A DNA stretch of 8,108 nucleotides, taken from NCBI GenBank assembly GCA_030640725.1, contig DAOWIV010000247.1, positions 1 through 8,108 on the forward strand, read 5' to 3'. Under the pieces are notes generated by a model, which saw only the letters and a list, made by a program, of their open reading frames with translations, did not search any database and was not told where the DNA came from. Positions 1-5,367 of this stretch are shown piece after piece. Every line of letters starts with the position of its first letter. The stretch's first letter is position 1. This DNA is from Methanosarcinales archaeon. Lineage in GTDB: Archaea; Halobacteriota; Methanosarcinia; Methanosarcinales; Methanogasteraceae. The position numbers were made by a program, and so were the translations under genes.

Positions 1-21
1 AAACGCAAGAGATACGACTGA

Positions 22-1461
22 ATGACTGCGATGCACCTGAACATCAAGCATGAATACAAAAGGCAGACGATTCATGTCTTAATCGGGATGATCGTACTGA
101 TATTCCCGTTTGTTCCCCTACAGTACCTCGTGCTGCTGTTGCTCGGGCTGTTCTTCTTTGTCCTGCTGCTGCCGATGTCAAGCAAGCTCTTTGGAATCCT
201 CACGTCGTCAGATAAGGCTACCCGGGGAAGCCCCACAGGTGCGATCTGCCTCAGCGGAAGCATGTTGATCCTGATGTTGGTCGCATGGGTCCTCACATTC
301 ACTGATTACGAGTTTCCGATCTTCCTGATCGGGGGTGCGATCGCAATCACCACCTTTGGCGACGGCATGGCAACCATCCTCCGCGTGACCGAACAGGCAA
401 GGTACGATACACTCAACAACATCGAGTACCCAAGGCGGCAGTATCAGGGAGAGCAGACCAAACCAGAGTCGGTCAAAGCCAGCCTGACAATTCTTTCGGT
501 CGGGGCTATCTTTTCGTTTCTGATCGGGGCATGGATCGTGTACTGGACCGGATACGTAATATCATTCCAGTTGTTATTCTTTATCTCGGTCATCGGGGGC
601 ACGTCCGGCGCGCTTCTCGAATGCATCTCGACACGGATCCATGACAACATCACAGTTCCGATTGGCTCTGCCATGGCGATGTGGCTGCTCCTTGTCCTTG
701 GATACTCGGTCTCGCCCGGGTATCTGGTGTTTGCGCTCGCCTTTGCGCTGCTGCTGGGATATTTGGCTTACGTTGCAAAAATTGCAGACATTTCAGGGCT
801 GCTCAGCGCAACACTGGTTGGCGTCCTGATCATCGCATTCACTAATGTCTGGTGGTTTCTGCTTCTTCTGACCTTTTATATGCTCGGAGGAGGGTTCACA
901 AAGTATAAATATGAATATAAGAAGTCACTTGGGATTGCACAGGGAAAAGGGGGTGCGAGAGGCTATAGAAACGTTTTTAGCAATAGCATCTTCGCGATCG
1001 CTGCGAGCATCTGCTACACCATATTTTACGACCCGCAGGAGGTGTCGCATCTGTTCCTGTACATCTATCTTGGCTCGGTGGCGACCGCAACAGGCGATAC
1101 GCTTGCAAGCGAGGTCGGCACAACATACAAGGGCAGCCCCCGCATGATCACCACGCTCAAGAAAGTCGAGCCGGGCACCGACGGGGGCGTGTCTACGCTC
1201 GGCGAGACGGCTTCCCTGCTCGGCTCACTGGTGATCGCCATCTTCGCGGTTCTCTTTGGCGTGATTGCGGTTGACCCAAACCGTCTGTGCCTGATCGGCA
1301 TGGCTATCGTTGTCGTCAGCGGGTTTGTGGGCACCAACATCGACAGCCTGCTCGGCGCAACCCTGCAGCAGCGAGGCATCCTCTCCAACAACGGCGTGAA
1401 TGTGGCATCGACGCTCGCCGGAGGTCTCGTGGCTGGTGCGATGTGGATGGTTGTGGCATGA
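22..1461 (+). CDS. Membrane protein: phytol/dolichol kinase-like N-terminal domain fused to DUF92
   Basis: A 479-residue polytopic membrane protein with two recognisable halves. Residues about 10-230 resemble the CTP-dependent polyprenol kinase family (VTE5, SEC59, DGK1): a basic start ending in the KRQTIHV segment, GDGMA at 113-117, and E200 followed by DNITVP at 208-213. Residues about 245-475 are a typical DUF92 domain: GGGFTK at 289-294, the loop ATGDTLASEVG at 356-366, and PRMITTLKKVEPGTDGG at 373-389. Known: plant DUF92 protein VTE6 is a phytyl-phosphate kinase and VTE5 a phytol kinase. Inferred: a salvage or recycling kinase for isoprenoid alcohols feeding archaeal lipid synthesis. Motif residues in the first half are altered, so it may be inactive. 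A second ATG at 31 is possible. ATG 22 directly follows an in-frame TGA, and in another frame it overlaps a TGA (23-25) that could end an upstream gene. The Shine-Dalgarno is weak. DUF92 assignment is firm, the activity is not. Confidence 0.9.
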   Translation: MTAMHLNIKHEYKRQTIHVLIGMIVLIFPFVPLQYLVLLLLGLFFFVLLLPMSSKLFGILTSSDKATRGSPTGAICLSGSMLILMLVAWVLTFTDYEFPIFLIGGAIAITTFGDGMATILRVTEQARYDTLNNIEYPRRQYQGEQTKPESVKASLTILSVGAIFSFLIGAWIVYWTGYVISFQLLFFISVIGGTSGALLECISTRIHDNITVPIGSAMAMWLLLVLGYSVSPGYLVFALAFALLLGYLAYVAKIADISGLLSATLVGVLIIAFTNVWWFLLLLTFYMLGGGFTKYKYEYKKSLGIAQGKGGARGYRNVFSNSIFAIAASICYTIFYDPQEVSHLFLYIYLGSVATATGDTLASEVGTTYKGSPRMITTLKKVEPGTDGGVSTLGETASLLGSLVIAIFAVLFGVIAVDPNRLCLIGMAIVVVSGFVGTNIDSLLGATLQQRGILSNNGVNVASTLAGGLVAGAMWMVVA

Positions 1462-1467
1462 GGAATG

Positions 1468-1483
1468 CTCTTTAATTTCTTCC
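1468..1483 (+). terminator. T-rich tract after the DUF92 gene, possible archaeal terminator
   Basis: A pyrimidine-rich stretch (CTCTTTAATTTCTTCC) begins seven bases after the stop of the DUF92 gene. Archaeal RNA polymerase commonly ends transcripts at U-rich tracts without a hairpin. The tract is interrupted by AA and CC, so this is only a weak candidate. The rest of the 1462-1609 spacer shows no hairpin or small gene, only the promoter-like element listed separately. Confidence 0.3.
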
Positions 1484-1577
1484 GCTCGGTCGGGACAGAT
1501 TAACACGAATTGCGTCGATTAAAAGCGTTTCTGTGCAGCCAGACAATAATAAAAGTCTCCCGTGATGTCTGCAAGAA

Positions 1578-1587
1578 CCTTTAAACA
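1578..1587 (+). promoter_or_regulatory. TATA-like box of the MinD-like gene
   Basis: CCTTTAAACA, preceded by a purine-rich stretch (GCAAGAA) that could serve as the BRE element. Its centre lies about 27 bases before the ATG at 1610, which is the archaeal TATA-to-start spacing expected if transcription begins at or next to the start codon. No Shine-Dalgarno lies between box and ATG. Together this suggests a leaderless mRNA and supports 1610 over the upstream GTG 1562 and ATG 1565. Confidence 0.45.
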
Positions 1588-1609
1588 CCCCGCAGTTGAA
1601 GATACTGCA

Positions 1610-2368
1610 ATGGCCGGAAAGATCATATCGATCCACTCTTTCAGAGGCGGGACCGGGAAATCGAATATCACTGCAAATATGGCTACTTACATAGCCTCGA
1701 AGGGAAACCGCGTTGGCGTCATCGATACGGATATCCAGTCTCCCGGAATCCATGTCATATTCAGGTTTGATGAATCCGATATCAGCGAGTCCTTAAACGA
1801 CTATCTCTGGGGCAGATGTGCGGTTAAGGATATTGCGTATGATGTCACTGATAACGTCGGGATTAAAAATGGGGAACTGTATTTTATTCCATCCAGTATG
1901 AAACTGGGTGAGATTGCAAGGATTCTCAGAGAGGGTTATGACGCTGAGTTGCTGAATGACGGGCTCAAGAAAGTAATGAGTATCTTCGGGATGGATTACC
2001 TCTTTATCGATACGCATCCCGGGTTGAATGAAGAGACCCTGATTTCCGCAGCGATCTCGGATCTTTTCATCGTTGTTCTCAGACCCGATAACCAGGATTA
2101 TCAGGGAACCAGTATATCCCTCGAAGTAGCCCGGAGAATCGGCATAACCGCAACCTCACTTTTGATAAACAAGATTCCGGGTAGTTATGATCCGGTGGAG
2201 GTGAGAGCCCGCATAGAGGAGGCGTATGGATGCGAGGTGATCGGTGCGATACCGCTCTCCGAAGATCTGGCTGAAACCGGGAGTAGGGAGGTGTTCATAT
2301 TAAAACATCCGGGTCATAGTTTCTCTCTCGCTATCGAGGAGATATCAAAGAATATAATGAGGAATTAA
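1610..2368 (+). CDS. MinD/ParA-type P-loop ATPase, signature-arginine variant
   Basis: A soluble 252-residue ATPase of the SIMIBI MinD/ParA class. Visible motifs: deviant Walker A RGGTGKS at 12-18, DTDIQSPG at 39-46 (switch I region), Walker B LFIDTHPG at 131-138 with D134, the RPDNQDYQGT segment at 158-167, and a base-recognition-like NKIP at 187-190. Usual members have lysine where this one has R12. The FRGGTGKSN form is, from memory, a recurring subfamily. The family forms ATP-dependent dimers that position cargo such as chromosomes, septum regulators or appendages. The C-terminus (IEEISKNIMRN) shows no clear amphipathic membrane-targeting helix, so a cytosolic protein without MinD-style membrane cycling is likely. 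The start at ATG 1610 puts the P-loop at the usual distance from the N-terminus; an extension from 1562 or 1565 would add 15-16 residues overlapping the TATA-like box. Partner and cargo cannot be told from here. Confidence 0.9.
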   Translation: MAGKIISIHSFRGGTGKSNITANMATYIASKGNRVGVIDTDIQSPGIHVIFRFDESDISESLNDYLWGRCAVKDIAYDVTDNVGIKNGELYFIPSSMKLGEIARILREGYDAELLNDGLKKVMSIFGMDYLFIDTHPGLNEETLISAAISDLFIVVLRPDNQDYQGTSISLEVARRIGITATSLLINKIPGSYDPVEVRARIEEAYGCEVIGAIPLSEDLAETGSREVFILKHPGHSFSLAIEEISKNIMRN

Positions 2369-2386
2369 GAGAGGAACGCCCCCCCC

Positions 2387-4021
2387 TCATTCCGGCGGCA
2401 GTATCTTGAAGGTCGTTTCCATGTCGATTCCGGATTCAACCCGTTTTCTGTAATTATAGTAGTAGATCAGTCCGCCGATCATTGAGAGGATACAGAAGAC
2501 GATGAAAGAATGAAAAGACGTTCCGATGAGCATCCCGGCAAGTAAGAAAGCCGAGAGTATTCCGATTCCTGAGACAAGAGAATTGAATCTCCCGAGCTTG
2601 AACGTAGCCATATTGTAATACAGGGGTTTATGTATCGGAAGCAGAAACATCGTGATATTGACGAACATGTAGATCGTTAGCATTGCAATGGTGTTGAATT
2701 TCAGTGTTTCAAATATCCCCATGACCTCTGATTCGATCACTGTCAGAACCGTGATCAGATATGTCACAGCAAGTGCATTAACAGGCATTCCGTTTTTATT
2801 AACTTTACTAATTTTTTCAGGCATCAGCCCGTCAAACGACCACGCAAATAATATTCGTGAGATCGACATCATCCAGGGGAGTATGTCGCTTACGAGTGCA
2901 ATCATTATTATAAAAGAAATTAAAATTATTTCAGCGACATAAGGGCTGACATTTATGAAATCCGAGGCTTGTGCATCCGGATGCAGACTATTATAACCCG
3001 CGACATATTCCCACGGTATAAATCCGTAAAAGGTAACAGAAACCGCGAAATACAATGCAGTGATGATAAGTATCGCAGAGATTATGCCCTTCGGAATGTT
3101 TTTTCTTGGGTCTCTCGTCTCTCCTGAGACGGCAACTGCTGTCCCAAAACCATTGTACGCAAAGAAGAGAACCGATGCAGCACTCAAGAGCATGATTAAG
3201 CTATCTAAAAAAGTATCCTTGTTGAACAAATCAAAAGGATGCTCGAAAGCAATCATGTTCCCAGCAGCCAGAGCCGAACTCACAGTCAGAGCCCCATGCT
3301 TCTCGGTTGCAGCCTGCAGAAACGTCTCAGGACTATATGTAAGATGATAAAGAACCATTGAAAGAGTACCAAAAAGAATTATAAAGAAGAATATTCTGAT
3401 AACCCATTTATAATACTTCCAACTCCCCACATTGATCTGGTAACATATACCGAGCACCGCAAGAGTGATTGCGACATAACCCACCGGTGATCTCATGCCA
3501 TCAATCACGGGCTGACCGACCCCAATTATATAAAACAAATTGATTATCAGACCGGTTGACACATAGGCGATCACCCCCATCGTAACAGCGCCACCAAGCC
3601 ACTTCATCCATGAAGTCCAGAACCCGAAAAAGGGATTTAAGCCCCGAGAAATAAAAATATAGTCTCCACCATCTCTTGGAAGCGCGGATGCAAGAGACGC
3701 ATAACAGAGTGCTGTTGCGATCGCAGGTACTGCGCCAACCAGAAAAGCGAGCGGGACCGCGCTCCCGATACCAGGGACCGCTGTCTGAACCGAGAAGGTC
3801 TTGATGAATATCCCCATCCCGACAACGGCACAGACAGTTATCGCCATTATGTCAAACCAGCCAAGATACCTCTTTAGTCCGGTCTCCCCCCGTGCAAACC
3901 CGAGTTTCTCACCTTTTATCTTCGCAGCCTGACGCTTGATATTCTGAAAAACTACATCGTCTTCGAGATCTTTAAGGGTTCTATCGACTTTTTCTTTCTC
4001 GATACTGACTTCAAACTTCAT
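2387..4021 (-). CDS. APC-superfamily amino acid/amine permease
   Basis: A 544-residue secondary transporter of the amino acid-polyamine-organocation type with about 12 membrane helices. Key signs are the unwound TM1 motif GMGIF at 68-72, the loop PRDGGDYIFISRGLNP at 115-130, the TM6-like FFAYNGFGTAVAVSGETRDP at 286-305, and RILFAWSFDGLMPEKIS at 389-405. The substrate is unknown; the family imports or exchanges amino acids and amines. The first 50 or so residues are a highly charged cytoplasmic extension, longer than the few residues usual before TM1 and possibly helical. It is the last gene of the - strand cluster. Its ATG overlaps the TGA of the Ig-like protein gene (shared bases 4019-4020), which suggests translational coupling. 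GGAG lies only two bases before the ATG, too close to be an ideal Shine-Dalgarno. Base composition is markedly AT-rich in places (for example 2881-2940). Permease identity is firm, substrate is open. Confidence 0.93.
   Translation of the reverse strand: MKFEVSIEKEKVDRTLKDLEDDVVFQNIKRQAAKIKGEKLGFARGETGLKRYLGWFDIMAITVCAVVGMGIFIKTFSVQTAVPGIGSAVPLAFLVGAVPAIATALCYASLASALPRDGGDYIFISRGLNPFFGFWTSWMKWLGGAVTMGVIAYVSTGLIINLFYIIGVGQPVIDGMRSPVGYVAITLAVLGICYQINVGSWKYYKWVIRIFFFIILFGTLSMVLYHLTYSPETFLQAATEKHGALTVSSALAAGNMIAFEHPFDLFNKDTFLDSLIMLLSAASVLFFAYNGFGTAVAVSGETRDPRKNIPKGIISAILIITALYFAVSVTFYGFIPWEYVAGYNSLHPDAQASDFINVSPYVAEIILISFIIMIALVSDILPWMMSISRILFAWSFDGLMPEKISKVNKNGMPVNALAVTYLITVLTVIESEVMGIFETLKFNTIAMLTIYMFVNITMFLLPIHKPLYYNMATFKLGRFNSLVSGIGILSAFLLAGMLIGTSFHSFIVFCILSMIGGLIYYYNYRKRVESGIDMETTFKILPPE
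4018..4021 (-). promoter_or_regulatory. ATGA start/stop overlap, translational coupling site
   Basis: On the - strand the stop TGA of the Ig-like protein gene (4020-4018) and the ATG of the permease (4021-4019) share two bases. The permease has no well-spaced ribosome site of its own. Ribosomes ending the upstream gene are therefore the likely source of initiation. The overlap itself is directly visible; coupling is inferred. Confidence 0.7.
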
Positions 4022-5325
4022 AGCTCCTTTTTCTTCTTCAAGCTTTCCAGATAGTCCCCGCCATCATCTTCATCTCTCCTTTTCGGAGCTTCTCTTGGTT
4101 TGACAGTCTTCTCTTTCCGATTCCGGATACGCGGGAGAATCACGTACACCACGAGCACGAAGAGCGCTACAATTACGATTCCCACATACAGAATCGGCAG
4201 TGGGGTGCTTTCTTTCTTTGTGGATATTTTTACCGGGACACTCTCCTCGAAGAGACGTACGTTCTCGTCTTCCACGCATCTTATCTCGATGTCCAGTATG
4301 TACGTCTTTACAGCGGCGTCTTTTTCGTCGATGTCAAATTTCAATATCGCCTCGCCAATATCGCCCGCGTCCAGATCGCCGATGTAATCATACGAAGCAC
4401 CATCTTCAAAGCTAAACGGCTGCTCTGTCTTCTCTTTCACCTTTACCCGGACACTCTCTCCCTTCTTGCTACCGATATTCTCAATCACAATCTTCAGTTC
4501 GACGTTCTCAGAGCCGGTTGAGAGCTCTGGTGGGGTGGTTTCACTGGACACCACATCGAATAACGGCGTCGATTTCACTGGTATCAGCAGATCCAGGGTC
4601 TCGTTTCTGTAAACATTCTTCTGAGCCTCCTCCTGCAGATAACTGAGTTCCAGTTTAGCCAGATGTTCCCCTGGCAGTGTGTATTCATCGATATCGATGT
4701 AGAAAGTCGCAGTTCCGCTCCCCAGCGACTCTATCGTTCCGATGTTGGATATATCCGAGTAACTCTCTGATGGCTCAAATCCATCCGGAAGGATCAACTT
4801 CGCCTTTACCGCCTCCGCCTTTCCCTCACCGATATTCTGGATCGTGGCGGTCAGTTGCGCATCATCACTGTCCGATATCAATCGTTTCGGGATGCTGTCG
4901 ATATTTGCAATCTCAAAATCAACCCCCTTCGATTCGACCTCTATGTTCAGATCCCTCTCGCTCCAGTCCGCATCGATCGCTTCCCTGTATTTCACCTTCA
5001 GGGTATTGGTTCCTTCAAGAGCGTTTTCATCCACTTTTAATCTGAAATCGACCATCGCAAGATCATTTGCCGGTATATGCCCTATGTCCTCCTCGGTCTT
5101 CCAGCCAGATTCCACTGAGAATGGATACTCCGGAACTATCCTGATCCACACATCCTTTGCAGTATCGCCACCGGTGTTGTCCACTTTTATCCATACAGTC
5201 AAATATTTACCTGACTCTGCAGGAACCGGGTCAGTCTTTAAGATTCTGACAGATAATGCAGACGCAGAACTTATCGTTAGCAGTATGCAGAATAGTATCA
5301 ACGCCATCTTAAGCCAGTTCTTCAT
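4018..5325 (-). CDS. Secreted, membrane-anchored protein with three Ig-like (CARDB/COG1361-type) domains
   Basis: A 435-residue protein with a Sec signal peptide (hydrophobic core MALILFCILLTISSASA, 7-23, cleavage likely near residue 23). Three consecutive beta-sandwich-like repeats follow at about 24-131, 134-252 and 254-368; each carries a VDNTGG, IQNIGEGKA or IENIGSKKGE motif near its start, typical of CARDB/NEW3 domains in archaeal COG1361 proteins. One membrane helix (about 378-397) and a charged cytoplasmic tail rich in Lys, Arg and Asp follow. The domains would thus stand outside the cell, in the space under the S-layer. The gene starts 42 bases after the RND exporter gene and overlaps the permease gene. 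COG1361 proteins are, from memory, often encoded beside archaeal RND exporters, so an adaptor or substrate-handling role is the best guess. It lacks features of a bulk S-layer protein: it is too short, with only one anchor. Confidence 0.85.
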   Translation of the reverse strand: MKNWLKMALILFCILLTISSASALSVRILKTDPVPAESGKYLTVWIKVDNTGGDTAKDVWIRIVPEYPFSVESGWKTEEDIGHIPANDLAMVDFRLKVDENALEGTNTLKVKYREAIDADWSERDLNIEVESKGVDFEIANIDSIPKRLISDSDDAQLTATIQNIGEGKAEAVKAKLILPDGFEPSESYSDISNIGTIESLGSGTATFYIDIDEYTLPGEHLAKLELSYLQEEAQKNVYRNETLDLLIPVKSTPLFDVVSSETTPPELSTGSENVELKIVIENIGSKKGESVRVKVKEKTEQPFSFEDGASYDYIGDLDAGDIGEAILKFDIDEKDAAVKTYILDIEIRCVEDENVRLFEESVPVKISTKKESTPLPILYVGIVIVALFVLVVYVILPRIRNRKEKTVKPREAPKRRDEDDGGDYLESLKKKKEL

Positions 5326-5330
5326 GATTT

Positions 5331-5340
5331 ACCACCTTCC
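5331..5340 (-). promoter_or_regulatory. Shine-Dalgarno of the Ig-like protein gene
   Basis: On the - strand GGAAGGTGGT ends five bases before the ATG at 5325. This good ribosome site fixes the start, and the signal peptide begins immediately after it. Confidence 0.75.
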
Positions 5341-5367
5341 TGTGTCACAAACCATATTCGTTAAACC

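Noticed and set aside
1..25. Tail of an upstream gene, reading NARDTTE and ending in TGA at 23-25, overlapping ATG 22
   Set aside because: Only seven codons are visible and another frame also ends in TGA at 19-21, so neither can be shown to be coding.
1065..1506. Open frames of 108 and 93 codons on the - strand opposite the DUF92 gene
   Set aside because: They are rich in Arg, Pro, Thr and His, typical shadows of a GC-rich membrane protein gene.
1562..1609. Upstream start codons GTG 1562 and ATG 1565 for the MinD-like gene
   Set aside because: They lack a ribosome site, overlap the TATA-like box and add residues that the family normally lacks before the P-loop strand.
1472..1753. 93-codon - strand frame spanning the spacer and the start of the MinD-like gene
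   Set aside because: It covers the P-loop coding region in antisense and shows no domain or ribosome site.
4018..4032. C-terminal KKEL of the Ig-like protein resembling an ER retention signal
   Set aside because: It is a lysine-rich cytoplasmic tail of an archaeal membrane protein; the resemblance is coincidental.
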